This document shows, piece by piece, positions 45,361 to 54,864 of a stretch of DNA of 64,000 bases. The DNA comes from Candidatus Kuenenia stuttgartensis. Its GTDB lineage: Bacteria > Planctomycetota > Planctomycetia > Gemmatales > Gemmataceae. The notes beneath the pieces are model-generated. The model was not told the DNA's origin and searched no databases. It was given only the letters and a program-made list of their open reading frames with translations. The stretch spans positions 32,980 to 96,979 of the forward strand of contig CAMCLK010000014.1 of assembly GCA_945875585.1 (NCBI GenBank), read 5' to 3'. Position 1 is the stretch's first letter; every line of letters starts with the position of its first letter. The translations under genes were made by a program, and so were the position numbers.

Positions 45361-45500
45361 GTGAAACTCCTTTCGTCCCCACGCGACAACGGAGGGATGT
45401 GGCTCGGGAGAGCATGGTTTCAGAAAAACGACGTGAAGGCTTTCGCCTCTATTCTGAAACCTAGTTTTATTCTGGATGAAAAGCAAATAGGCAAAAAATT

Positions 45501-45546
45501 ATTGGTAGCAGATTGAAATGCTATTAGCTTTCATTCTGCTACCAAT
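45501..45546 (-). terminator. Long-stem terminator after the PQQ dehydrogenase gene
   Basis: attggtagcaga and tctgctaccaat form a 12-bp perfect stem, extended by 5 more pairs (tgaaa/tttca) after one T-T mismatch. On the minus strand it is followed by aattttttgc. It lies about 70 bases after the stop at 45618. Confidence 0.75.
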
Positions 45547-45617
45547 CTGGCATGTGGGATGCAAGGTTTTAAATGATGCTTTTTGTGTGTCAAGAATACG
45601 ACCGTCGCCCCCACTAC

Positions 45618-48600
45618 TCAAGGCTTCCCAGCCTCAGCCTTTTTCAAACTCCTGCACCATTCAGTCATAAGTGCCACGCCGGCGGTGTCTGGCAGGGACG
45701 AAGATATGGGTGGCATCTGACCGCTGTTGTGCCCGCGCGCGCCGATGCGGTGGATCAGAACGCTCCGTTCGGGTGAACCCGGTGCAATCAGCCGTGCTTC
45801 AGGCAGATTGAAGGATTGATGCTGTGGTTTGACGTCGATCAGCCTCATCTGATCCCATGGGGTGTCGATATCGAGCTTGAACTGCGCGTTGCCTCCGCCC
45901 GCTTCAACATGGCATGTGGCGCAGTTGGTGTGCAGCCAGGCCTTGGCGCGCTGGTCGAGTGGCTCTGCTTTGTCGTAGGGGTTGGCCAACCGTTTCAGTC
46001 CAGAGGGATGAAACGGCAGCATCGTGGTGGATTTGGCAGTTCGCTGGTTGGGCTGCTGACGTTCAATGGCGTCTTTGGGTGCTGGCACCTCAGCGGACCA
46101 ATTCACGCTCAATAGGCCAATATGCTCCATGGCGCGCAACTGGTTGTCGGTGCAGCCGCCGGGGTAGGTATGGTTCTTGTTGAGTTGGGCTTCGGAAAGC
46201 CCCAGAACAAAATTCGCCGCTCGGCTATGGCAAACCATGCACTCAGCGCGGCTGGGATAGTGCCATGTGAAATCACGAACACCCGATGGATTGGCAATCT
46301 GGTAGCTGGCGTCGGTGCCACTGGCTCCGAGCAGAGTGGCATCGGTTCCTTCCGGATTCCACTGGTAGGAATAGCCGTACCATTCACCATCCTGCCGGGT
46401 CATGAACCGGGTTTCGATCCATTTCCGGCTTGATGGGTCGCCCGCGCGCATTTCCAAGGCGAAGCTTTTGACAAGGACGGTCTTGTCTGGAAAATCCCAC
46501 GAGCGTGATCGGTTGAACGGTACCGTACCTTCTGGCACAGCAACAAAACGCTCCTTGTGGAGGCCATCCGACCAGAAGGGGGCGTTCACAGAATAGGGAA
46601 TCACACCCGGTTTCATCCGGTGATCCTTGACGGAATCAAACAAGCCGCTGGCACTCAGGGTACGCGGGAATTGTGCTGTCTGTTGTGTTTTGTTGGGTAC
46701 GAGTTTGAAGAACCCTCCTTCTCCGCCTGCGGCATGGTGCAGAACCAGCAGTTCGCCTGTGGAATCGATAGCAAACCCAGTTATTTTGAGATTGGTGATG
46801 GCGATCTTTTTGTGCCATTCCGTACGTGCGCCGTCGTGCTTCACGGCCCAAATATGACCGGTGCTGTAATCACCATAAATGTATGCGCCCTTAAGGTTGG
46901 ATAATTCATTGCCATGGTAAACCAGTCCGCCCGTGAGCGACCGTGCTTCGGAATGATGATGTTCAACGGTGGGCTTGGTAAAGGGAGTCGGCCCGGGTTT
47001 TCGGTTCGGGTAAAATGGATGACTGCCTTCCATCACGCTCCAACCGTAATTCTCGCCTTTTCTAACAAGGTATGCCTGCTCCCACAGGTCTTGTCCGTTC
47101 TGACAAACCCAGAGTTGGTCTGTTGTGTGATCATAAGTGATGCGCCATGGTGCCCGCAGTCCATAGGCCCATGTTTCGCCGACAAAATCCTTGTTGCCAA
47201 CAAAGGGATTGTCCTTCGGTATGGAATACATTTTGCCCGGTTCTGGATGATCGACATCGATGCGCAATACCTTGGCCAGAAGCGAGTCGGTACGTTGCCC
47301 CATCAGGTTGCCATCGGAATCGGATGTGCCGTCTCCACTGGTGACAAACATCAATCCGTTGCGCCCGAAGCAAACAGCAGCACCGTTATGTCCATCCGAG
47401 GGCCAAGCAATAATGGTGGTGTTGGTGGAAGGATCAATCACAAAAGGCGGCTTGGTGGTCATGGTGTAGCGGGAAATGGCGCTGTGTTTCCCCTCTTTGC
47501 CGGGGATCTTGCCATTCCAGCCGAAGTAAACGAAACCGTTATTTTTCCAGTTTGGATGGAAAGCGATGTCGTAGGCGGTGCCACCACCGGGCGTATCGAG
47601 GAGTTTCACAGCAGAAGCGGGGTTTTTTATGCCCTTAGTGCCTAGTCTGAAAACCGCGGAGTTTGCATAAGCGGCGGGTTGACTGATCAGTAGCATTTCG
47701 TCGGTGCCGGGAATCATTCGGGCACAAATAGGAAATTCAGGGAGATGTGCGTCGAGGGTGCGCGCGCTTCGGTAAGGCGGAGGAGCATCTGGAAAACCGA
47801 TAACGGTCGAGGTTGTTAGTGGCTCGCGTTTGGCGATACCGAACGGAGCAGCGGTAATATTGTTCGGCCCTTTGAAGGCAATAGAAGCGTAATCTTCGGT
47901 CTGATGGAAGAATGCTCCGATCTTTTTTGAATGAATAGGGGCAACGCATGAAAGTTCAGGGACGGTCCAATTTTTGTTGTAATCGTACCGGCAGAGGTTG
48001 ATTTTCCAGATTTCCTCCGGCACAGGTCTGCCACCGGTGCGCATAAAGTCGGTCCATGGGATGCGTCCTTCCACGCTCCAGCCATTGGCTTGGCCACCGG
48101 GGGAGTTCAGGTTGCCGCGCAGCCGGACCTTGGCCTCCCAGCGGAAGGAGCCGGATTTGGCATCGGTTGTTGCTGTTTGAGGATCGTGTTTTGGGTAGAA
48201 TGCATCGAAGCGAGCGCCTGCGGCGGAAGCTTGGAATTCGTAATACCCTGATTTGTCGGCATCGGGCCTGAAGAATAGTTCAAAGACATCGTTGTTCCAG
48301 AGCGCGCCGTCGTGGGTGGTGATGTCTGTCAGAAGGTCAGAATCGGTCATATCGGCATGGAAATAAAGGAATTCGCGGTCCCAGAGCAAACGGGCAGTTG
48401 TTGCCGTGCGTGCTAACCGTGCTTTGTTACCCAACCATGGCAAGTAAAAGGAGGAGATCTCTTGGGCGTGCTTCCAAGCAGGGTCGCTAGCGTTGCCATC
48501 GATATTGATAGGTGAATCTGCCCAGCGGCATTCAAATGCGGTGGGTGGTGGTTGCTTGAGTGCAGCGGGTACAGGGTGGAGTGGATCAGCGGCAATGGCC

Positions 48601-48668
48601 ATTTGGGCCACACGATGGCTTACTAACAATAATATCAAGGCTACGGAGCAAAGCATGAAGCGCATCAT
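45618..48668 (-). CDS. Secreted CBM9-like / PQQ sugar dehydrogenase / diheme cytochrome fusion
   Basis: About 1016 residues with a signal peptide (FMLCSVALILLLVSHRVA). Part 1 (~40-250) is a CBM9-like domain (DSPINIDGNASDPAWKHA... LWNNDVFELFFRP). Part 2 (~280-640) is a glucose/sorbosone dehydrogenase-type six-bladed propeller (GGTAYDIAFHPNWKNNG, GYFGW-type strands, RAPWRITYDHTTDQLWV). Part 3 has two heme c sites, AECMVCHSRAAN and NCATCHVEAGGG, with a late Met in SGQMPP. It probably oxidises a sugar or aldehyde bound outside the cell and passes electrons through its own hemes. Start uncertain (48707 also possible). Confidence 0.85.
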   Translation of the reverse strand: MMRFMLCSVALILLLVSHRVAQMAIAADPLHPVPAALKQPPPTAFECRWADSPINIDGNASDPAWKHAQEISSFYLPWLGNKARLARTATTARLLWDREFLYFHADMTDSDLLTDITTHDGALWNNDVFELFFRPDADKSGYYEFQASAAGARFDAFYPKHDPQTATTDAKSGSFRWEAKVRLRGNLNSPGGQANGWSVEGRIPWTDFMRTGGRPVPEEIWKINLCRYDYNKNWTVPELSCVAPIHSKKIGAFFHQTEDYASIAFKGPNNITAAPFGIAKREPLTTSTVIGFPDAPPPYRSARTLDAHLPEFPICARMIPGTDEMLLISQPAAYANSAVFRLGTKGIKNPASAVKLLDTPGGGTAYDIAFHPNWKNNGFVYFGWNGKIPGKEGKHSAISRYTMTTKPPFVIDPSTNTTIIAWPSDGHNGAAVCFGRNGLMFVTSGDGTSDSDGNLMGQRTDSLLAKVLRIDVDHPEPGKMYSIPKDNPFVGNKDFVGETWAYGLRAPWRITYDHTTDQLWVCQNGQDLWEQAYLVRKGENYGWSVMEGSHPFYPNRKPGPTPFTKPTVEHHHSEARSLTGGLVYHGNELSNLKGAYIYGDYSTGHIWAVKHDGARTEWHKKIAITNLKITGFAIDSTGELLVLHHAAGGEGGFFKLVPNKTQQTAQFPRTLSASGLFDSVKDHRMKPGVIPYSVNAPFWSDGLHKERFVAVPEGTVPFNRSRSWDFPDKTVLVKSFALEMRAGDPSSRKWIETRFMTRQDGEWYGYSYQWNPEGTDATLLGASGTDASYQIANPSGVRDFTWHYPSRAECMVCHSRAANFVLGLSEAQLNKNHTYPGGCTDNQLRAMEHIGLLSVNWSAEVPAPKDAIERQQPNQRTAKSTTMLPFHPSGLKRLANPYDKAEPLDQRAKAWLHTNCATCHVEAGGGNAQFKLDIDTPWDQMRLIDVKPQHQSFNLPEARLIAPGSPERSVLIHRIGARGHNSGQMPPISSSLPDTAGVALMTEWCRSLKKAEAGKP

Positions 48669-48778
48669 GGGCTGTTCCCGCGAGAAGCTATGGAGCATCT
48701 CCATCATGGTAGCCCCAGGCCCGGGAATCTGGAAACAGTTAGAAAGATATCCGGGCAGTCAGATCATGCCGGGCGTCA

Positions 48779-49381
48779 TTAACGTGGATGAGCGGCATTC
48801 AGCATCTGGATGAAAGGGGGCAGAAAGAAAGGGTTGTCGTGCCAGGTTCGCCCTGAAACCAGATTGCCATCGACCACACACGGCTTATCGACGTAGTGGC
48901 CGCCAAATGACGTGATATCGAGTTCGCATTTGGCCACAGTGGTGGCTGTGCGGTTTTTCAGGCACCCTGCCGCCGCGGCAAGTTCCACACCGTGGCAAAC
49001 CATAGCGACAGGCTTGTTTGCGGCAAAGAAAGCGCGCACCAAGTCCATCAAGTGCTTGTCGTAGCGCAAATATTCGGGAGCTCGTCCACCCGACAGAAAC
49101 AGGCCGACATAATCGTCGGGGCGGGCGTCTCGGAACGCGATGGTGGCCCGTACATGGTAGGAAGGTTGCTCGCGGGTGATGTCCCAGCGAACGCTTTCTC
49201 CGGGTGGAATTTCGTGCATGACGCCGTTGTAAAGCCTAGCTTCTGGTCCTGAAACAACAGGCTCGTATCCTTCTTCACGCAGGCGAAAAATGGGATAGAG
49301 TGTATCCATCATTTCCGTGCCGTCGCCTATGGGGATGAAAATCTTGCCACGGCCAAGCGGAATTTCGGGAAACTCGGGCAT
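48779..49381 (-). CDS. DJ-1/PfpI family protein
   Basis: 200 residues. The nucleophile elbow is VAMVCHGVELAAAAG, with Cys-His as in PfpI/DJ-1. The N-terminal IFIPIGDGTEMMD holds the conserved acidic residue (Glu). Substrates of the family vary: proteases, glyoxalase III or isocyanide hydratase, so no activity is assigned. It begins 2 bases after the rsmD stop. Confidence 0.83.
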   Translation of the reverse strand: MPEFPEIPLGRGKIFIPIGDGTEMMDTLYPIFRLREEGYEPVVSGPEARLYNGVMHEIPPGESVRWDITREQPSYHVRATIAFRDARPDDYVGLFLSGGRAPEYLRYDKHLMDLVRAFFAANKPVAMVCHGVELAAAAGCLKNRTATTVAKCELDITSFGGHYVDKPCVVDGNLVSGRTWHDNPFFLPPFIQMLNAAHPR

Positions 49382-49383
49382 GG

Positions 49384-50037
49384 TCAGTTCTCCTCGGTAT
49401 TCCCTGCGGTTTCATCCACGGGTGCTTCACCGGTGGCGGATTCATCGTCCGTGGGCTCATCTTCTTCCAAGCCGGGGATTCGCCGGATCCACAATTGGTT
49501 GCGGCCGTACTTGCGCATGTCCCAATCGTCACCGACAGCGACACGGGGGAGATTATCGTGTTCTTCAGCTTGAAGGACAAGCATGGAACCGGGAACCAGA
49601 ACTTTGGTGAGATTTTCGACGAGTTTATGGAGGTCGTCTGGTCTGGCTTCGAAATCGGGAAATGGCGGGCTGATGAAGATGAGCGTTGGCTCCTGAGGAG
49701 CTAAAAACTGTTCCGCCCAGCGGTAGGCATCGACTTTAAGAATATCGGAGCGCAAGCCAACACCAAACCTCGCGAGGTGTTTTTCGATATTGGAGATAAG
49801 TCGCGCATCTTTTTCCACAAAAAGGCAACGCGTTGCGCCCCTGCTGAGTGCTTCCATGCCAATCACGCCTGTGCCCGCGAAGACATCCACGAAGCGGAAA
49901 CCGTTGAGGTAACCGCCCAGAATGCTGAAGAGAGCCTCACGTGCTCGCTGCGAGGTTGGCCTTAAATCCGGGTTCACGTCGCAATCGATTTTGCGACCCC
50001 GCAATGTTCCTGCCACAATACGAAGACTAGTTTTCAT
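49384..50037 (-). CDS. rsmD: 16S rRNA (guanine966-N2)-methyltransferase
   Basis: 217 residues. The start LRIVAGTLRGRKIDCDVNPD and RPTSQRAREALFSIL are typical of RsmD; FVDVFAGTGVIGMEALSRGA binds S-adenosylmethionine. The catalytic motif, normally DPPY/F or NPPY/F, reads SPPF here (IFISPPFPDF), an unusual first residue. The last 30 residues are an acidic tail (EEDEPTDDESATGEAP). The ATG at 50037 begins the conserved fold. Confidence 0.88.
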   Translation of the reverse strand: MKTSLRIVAGTLRGRKIDCDVNPDLRPTSQRAREALFSILGGYLNGFRFVDVFAGTGVIGMEALSRGATRCLFVEKDARLISNIEKHLARFGVGLRSDILKVDAYRWAEQFLAPQEPTLIFISPPFPDFEARPDDLHKLVENLTKVLVPGSMLVLQAEEHDNLPRVAVGDDWDMRKYGRNQLWIRRIPGLEEDEPTDDESATGEAPVDETAGNTEEN

Positions 50038-50118
50038 CAGACCACGACCCTTGAGATCCCTGCCCGTCCTGCCCATGCGGCCGACGGCATCCGATCCTAT
50101 TGTAACGCAAGGATTGAT

Positions 50119-51066
50119 TCAGGGTTGGGTATCACCCGGTCCGAGCACAGTATCTGATGACCCGATTCCCGCCCCGACCCGGTTTTTTCGGTTGAGATAG
50201 ATGTCGTCTGTGCCGTGATTGCGTTCGGTCATGAACTGAACATCGCCACCAACGCGCAGGACATTTTGGCCGCCGTTGTTCCTGCCCCGAACGCGGTGGT
50301 TATCGCTGTTGCCAATGCCAGAGGCTGGAGGATTGTCAGCCAGAATGGGGGTCTGATCTCCCAAAGATCGTGTGGGGCCAAACACGATGCCGTCACCATT
50401 TTCGTGTCCCAAACCATACGAGTAGCATCCGCCCAAACGCCTTGCCTGATGTCTGAATTCATCAGGCTTTGCAGCCCGCAATTGGACCATGGTGCTGGAA
50501 GCAGGGTATCCCGTGGTGTCGTGCGTGCCGCAACGGGTGCGGAAATCATCCGACAGATAACCATTTTCACGAAGGCTTACAAAGTAGGCCCCTGCGTACC
50601 CATGTGTGCCCGCATGGGGGAATTGGTCGTCATGTTGGTTGGCGTACTGATTCAAGGCCTGTCCCAGCGTTCCAAGAGTTTGCCGGCATGCAACTTCCCG
50701 ATAATTTGCCCAAGCTTTATTGATGGAAGGGAAGGCAACCAGCACGGCAATTCCCATGATGGCCGTTCCCGCTAGGAGGTCTGCCAGACGCCACGATCCG
50801 ACAGTCCAGGCGGGCCAACCGGATCGGCTTGTGGAAATGGCAGCATTGTTTCGGAGGCGGGCCTGCTCGATGCGAGCGATGGTGCGTTGAGCTAATTGAG
50901 GTGGTGGGGAGTACGATTCGCGGGGCATCAGGTCCATCAGGCATTGAAGCTGAGCGGCCTGCTGGGCAAGTTCAGGTTTCGACCCCATGGCTTTTCGAAT
51001 TTGGGCTGCCTCTTTCTCATCAAGACAGCCCATCATAAGGCCCACAATGTCGCAATCCTGGCTCAT
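50119..51066 (-). CDS. Anti-sigma-like membrane protein with pseudopilin-like C-terminal domain
   Basis: 315 residues. The N-terminal ~95 residues are cytosolic and helical; then one membrane helix (LLAGTAIMGIAVLVAFPS) and an outside domain. The outside part (CRQTLGTLGQALNQYANQH, then GGQNVLRVGGDVQFM) looks like the globular part of type II secretion/DUF1559 pseudopilins. The ATG overlaps the sigma factor stop by 4 bases, which points to a membrane anti-sigma factor for that sigma. The N-terminal region lacks the His-x3-Cys-x2-Cys zinc motif. Confidence 0.72.
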   Translation of the reverse strand: MSQDCDIVGLMMGCLDEKEAAQIRKAMGSKPELAQQAAQLQCLMDLMPRESYSPPPQLAQRTIARIEQARLRNNAAISTSRSGWPAWTVGSWRLADLLAGTAIMGIAVLVAFPSINKAWANYREVACRQTLGTLGQALNQYANQHDDQFPHAGTHGYAGAYFVSLRENGYLSDDFRTRCGTHDTTGYPASSTMVQLRAAKPDEFRHQARRLGGCYSYGLGHENGDGIVFGPTRSLGDQTPILADNPPASGIGNSDNHRVRGRNNGGQNVLRVGGDVQFMTERNHGTDDIYLNRKNRVGAGIGSSDTVLGPGDTQP

Positions 51067-51728
51067 CGTTTAACTCCTGCAGGCTGGAGGGCGGGTGAAG
51101 CAGGCTGGCCATCAGCCTGTGCTGGGCGCAGCAATTCGGAAAGCTTCCCCACCGCCGCATGCATGCGGGACTTAACGGTTCCCAATGGCAATCCAAGCAC
51201 GTCGGCGATCTCCTGATACTTCATTTCTTGAAAATAGGCGAGAATCAGAACTTCCCGGTAGAGGTCGGGCAGGGAATCGATAGCCCTGTTAAGGGCATCG
51301 GCCTGCTCCTGACGGTCAAGCCTGTCGGTAGGCGATTCCTCACGCGATTCAATGAGGTCGCCCATACGGGCGCCATCGCCACCTTCGCCAGACCGGTCTC
51401 GCGACTGATCAAGGCTGGCTCCTTGCCGGCGTTTGGCTCGCCGCAGCGCATCAACTGCTTGATGCGTTGCAATGGTGTAAAGCCACGGCCGAGCAGGCCT
51501 TCCCGCCTGATACTGCCCGATTTTTTCGTGCACCTTGAGAAAAGTGTCTTGGAAGACATCTTCTGCCAGCACAGGGTCTCGGGTGTATCTTCGGAGATAG
51601 GTGTAGATGCCGTTTTCATGCCGCTTGATGATCTCCGGTAGCGCGCCGGAGTCTCCGCGCTGGCACGCCAACAGCAACTCCTCATCGGAGAAGCCAGACT
51701 TGCCGGCGCTCGCCTCCTCGGCCGCCAT
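51063..51728 (-). CDS. ECF RNA polymerase sigma factor
   Basis: 221 residues. Region 2 is YTYLRRYTRDPVLAEDVFQD with FLKVHEKIGQY and RPARPWLYTIATHQAVDALR; region 4 is LPDLYREVLILAYFQEMKYQ followed by EIADVLGLPLGTVKSRMHAA, a clear helix-turn-helix. ECF factors direct a small regulon after a signal from outside. The ATG at 51728 has aaaggaag upstream. The likely partner anti-sigma gene overlaps by 4 bases. Confidence 0.93.
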   Translation of the reverse strand: MAAEEASAGKSGFSDEELLLACQRGDSGALPEIIKRHENGIYTYLRRYTRDPVLAEDVFQDTFLKVHEKIGQYQAGRPARPWLYTIATHQAVDALRRAKRRQGASLDQSRDRSGEGGDGARMGDLIESREESPTDRLDRQEQADALNRAIDSLPDLYREVLILAYFQEMKYQEIADVLGLPLGTVKSRMHAAVGKLSELLRPAQADGQPASPALQPAGVKR

Positions 51729-51769
51729 GATATCTTCCTTTCTACGGTTCAGTTCCGTCGGAGGTTCAC

Positions 51770-53344
51770 TCAAGACTTGTCGATTTCAATACGAGGCAGC
51801 AGAGGCTTGACCTTCCCCGCTTCGAGTTCCGCCAAAACCATCAGGGCATTTTCACAGCATTCCGACTCTTGGGCCGCCTTGGTCGAAACCGATTCCCAAG
51901 GGAGCTTGAAATTGAAACTGCGGTAAATGCGCTCTGAAAGTCGGGGTAGAAAAGGCTTCAGCAGGATCGATGCCACGCGAAGGGCTTCTACCAGATCGTG
52001 CAGGACCAACGCTGCTGCAGGTGGATCTTTTTTCACCAAAGACCATGGCGCTGTTTTCTCGGCATGCTGATTGGCAGGCACCAGAACATCGGCCCAAAGT
52101 GATCCCAGAGCCTGGTTGTACTGAAGGTTTTCAACCAACTCCCTGTACCGATCTATTATCTGCGCGCGGGTTGAATTTCCAGGTGGCAGGGTTGGTGTCC
52201 TGCCCGCGGTGCCAGGCACGTCGCCGGGGAAATTCTTCCCCAACAGGCCTACAACGCGAGAGAACAGGTTGCCCAAATTGTTCGCAAGGTCGGAATTGTA
52301 GACTTCGGCAAAGCGCTGCCACGCGAATTCTCCGTCCCCAGGAAAAGGACATTCGCGCATGAAATAGTAACGCAAAGCTTCGGGAGAGAAGCGTGTGATC
52401 AGGTCCATCGGTTCAACGGCATTACCTAGGGATTTCGAAATCTTGACCGCTTCGCCTGTTTCGGTCTTCAAAAACACGAAACCGTGGCCAAAGACTTTAC
52501 GGGGTGGTTCGATCCCGGCAGCCATGCACATGGCTGGCCACAAGGCGCAATGGAACCGGGTGATGTCTTTGCCAATGACATGGAGGTCGGCCGGCCACAG
52601 GCGGTTGAAGCGTTCCATATCGGTGCCATAACCAGCGGCTGTGATGTAGTTCAGGAGCGCGTCGAACCACACATAAATGGTGTAGCGTTCGTCGAAGGGG
52701 ACTTTGATGCCCCAATCTTGACCTGACCGGGTAATATTCACGTCCAGTAGCTCGGCCTTCACCAGTTGCAGAACTTCATTGCGGCGACTTTCAGGCTGAA
52801 TAAAGTCGGGATGTGCCTCATAAAATTCGAGCAACCTTTCGCGGAACTTCGACAGCGCGAAGTAGTAGCAATCTTCACTGCGCCTGACGGCTGGAGTCTG
52901 GTGTGCCGGGCAGCATTTTCGTTCGTCGAGCTCTTTTTCGGTTTTGAAGGCTTCACAACCATCGCAGTACCAGCCTTCGTAGGACGACTTGTAGATGTGC
53001 CCGGCATCGAACACCTTCTGAATGAAAGCCCTGCAGCCGGTGTGGTGGCGGGGCTCAGATGTCTGGATGAAATCATCAAGCGAAATGTCCAAGGCGCTCC
53101 ACACTTCGCGGAACTGACGCGCCATGTCGTCGCAATATGCTTGCACGGGTTGCCCGAGTTCAGCAGCACGGCGAGCCACCTTGATGGTGTTCTCGTCGTT
53201 TCCCATCAGGAAAAAGACCTCGTAACCTTCCATGCGGCGGTAACGGGCCTGAACATCGGCACCGATTTTTTCAAACGCCGTGCCAATGTGTGGCCGACTG
53301 TTGGGATAATCGATTGCTGTCGTTAGGAAAAAGTGTCGCCCCAT
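51770..53344 (-). CDS. metG: Methionyl-tRNA synthetase
   Basis: 524 residues, class I synthetase. The HIGH motif is RPHIGTAF, the KMSKS motif VKISKSLGN. The zinc-binding insert has YCDGCEAFKTEKELDERKCC. The anticodon-binding helical domain follows. The C-terminal dimer/tRNA-binding domain found in longer MetG proteins is absent. The ATG at 53344 has aggagg 5 bases upstream. It charges both elongator and initiator tRNA-Met. Confidence 0.95.
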   Translation of the reverse strand: MGRHFFLTTAIDYPNSRPHIGTAFEKIGADVQARYRRMEGYEVFFLMGNDENTIKVARRAAELGQPVQAYCDDMARQFREVWSALDISLDDFIQTSEPRHHTGCRAFIQKVFDAGHIYKSSYEGWYCDGCEAFKTEKELDERKCCPAHQTPAVRRSEDCYYFALSKFRERLLEFYEAHPDFIQPESRRNEVLQLVKAELLDVNITRSGQDWGIKVPFDERYTIYVWFDALLNYITAAGYGTDMERFNRLWPADLHVIGKDITRFHCALWPAMCMAAGIEPPRKVFGHGFVFLKTETGEAVKISKSLGNAVEPMDLITRFSPEALRYYFMRECPFPGDGEFAWQRFAEVYNSDLANNLGNLFSRVVGLLGKNFPGDVPGTAGRTPTLPPGNSTRAQIIDRYRELVENLQYNQALGSLWADVLVPANQHAEKTAPWSLVKKDPPAAALVLHDLVEALRVASILLKPFLPRLSERIYRSFNFKLPWESVSTKAAQESECCENALMVLAELEAGKVKPLLPRIEIDKS

Positions 53345-53413
53345 GCCGCCTCCTACTGCCGTTGGTCCGTTCCTACAATCTAGGACCAACAGGCAGTGAA
53401 TGGCAGGCAGAAG

Positions 53414-54667
53414 TCAATCTGTAACGGCATTTACGGCAGAAACATCGACCCCACGGGGTGATCCGCCGCCTGGTTGAACGTACGTGTGCACCACACGCAT
53501 GACCTTCCATTCGTTTTTCCGGTTGTCGTACTTCGCCCACACCATGGTCCGGAAAACACGAAGGATATCGTCTGGATTGGTGTAAACGCGGGATGTTCCG
53601 CCCGGCATGAAGTAGGTCTGACCGCCATGCTTGTAACGGAGGACCGCTTCATAAAAATTCATGCCGCCCAAACCGCCCACCTGCCCAAGGCGTGTGTTGC
53701 GGTCGTCGGCGAGAAACAGTTGCCAGGTATCGTTCCAAGTGGACTGGCGCACTGGTGGTTCACCCAGACTTCCAATGACAGCCTTTTCGGGAGCATTTTG
53801 CCTGGCTGTGTAGGTGACGAGTTCAAACTCGCCTTCCTGGCCAATCATGTTTAAAACATTGATCGTGTACGTAATGATTGAGAAGCAGCTGGCACCGGGT
53901 GGCGACATCGTCCACGTTTCTGGCACGTTCCAAGCGCCTTCTGCCTCGTAGTGGCGGGTGGGCAGATAATGTTTCCCGATACGCCCTACCAGTTCAGCGA
54001 CAACCGCAAGTGATGAAGGATTGTCCCCGGCATTATCGTGAGCGACCGTGTAGCGTTCCACAGCGATATCGAGGCGTCTAGCGGTGACAGTTCCGCGGGC
54101 TTCATCGGCCAGTTTGGGTTTGCCACGCAGGATATAACCCACCAGTGGACCCGTAGATCCTAGATCGTGTTTGGAGATTTCTTCGTTGCCGATGGGGCGC
54201 ACTTCAGCAAACCAGACGATGGAATCGCGGATTTTGCGGACCTTCGATCCAACCGGGGCCATGGCGCGCATGGTCGCTTCGACAATGCGTTCATCCGAAT
54301 TGGTACCCGCTGGAGCGTCTACCGGTACGATCAATTGCCCATCCACGTTGAAGCCTGGTTCGTGGCTGAGACCGCGCAATCGAATTTCAGAACCGGGCGC
54401 AACACCGGAAACCCTGAGTTTCAGCTTGCCTGTCAGTCGCGCATCTTTACCGCCGTCGTGAGAAAACGGAACCACATAAGGCCGGCCTTGCGACCATTCG
54501 GGTTCATTCCAGCGATTGCCCGGATTGACCAACGTCGGGCCATCGTGATGGAGCAACTGATGCTCGGAAGTAATATCAAATTCCAATGCTTCCAAAACCA
54601 CGCCTCGGGGTGAAGCGTCGAGTTCCGACAGCAACAAGCCGCTGAACAGGATCCAGCACCAACTCAT
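53414..54667 (-). CDS. Secreted protein of unknown function
   Basis: 417 residues with a signal peptide (MSWCWILFSGLLLSELDASP). The first half is beta-rich (LKLRVSGVAPGSEIRLRGLS). In the second half SPPGASCFSIITYTINVLNM and GEFELVTYTARQNAP recall, only loosely, a papain/transglutaminase-like helix with a cysteine at its start, but no convincing His/Asp partners were found. GGAG lies 7 bases before the ATG at 54667. I do not recognise the family. Confidence 0.6.
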   Translation of the reverse strand: MSWCWILFSGLLLSELDASPRGVVLEALEFDITSEHQLLHHDGPTLVNPGNRWNEPEWSQGRPYVVPFSHDGGKDARLTGKLKLRVSGVAPGSEIRLRGLSHEPGFNVDGQLIVPVDAPAGTNSDERIVEATMRAMAPVGSKVRKIRDSIVWFAEVRPIGNEEISKHDLGSTGPLVGYILRGKPKLADEARGTVTARRLDIAVERYTVAHDNAGDNPSSLAVVAELVGRIGKHYLPTRHYEAEGAWNVPETWTMSPPGASCFSIITYTINVLNMIGQEGEFELVTYTARQNAPEKAVIGSLGEPPVRQSTWNDTWQLFLADDRNTRLGQVGGLGGMNFYEAVLRYKHGGQTYFMPGGTSRVYTNPDDILRVFRTMVWAKYDNRKNEWKVMRVVHTYVQPGGGSPRGVDVSAVNAVTD

Positions 54668-54864
54668 GTGATCACTCCAAGACGGACCATATACTCCCAG
54701 GCTTGTTTTGGTTTCGTCCAAAGGCAGGCGCCTACCGCATCACGAATGGCCTTCAGGAAGGTCACTACCGTGCGCCTTGCTGATCAGCCGGGAATAACCC
54801 GTTCTTTCCGTGCGGTCGTTCCAACCGGTGCCGTTGGCCCTTGCTGGAATATCTGGAGGAATGC

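Noticed and set aside
46914..47645. 243-codon plus-strand frame inside the PQQ dehydrogenase gene
   Set aside because: No recognisable motif and it runs antisense to well-supported propeller sequence.
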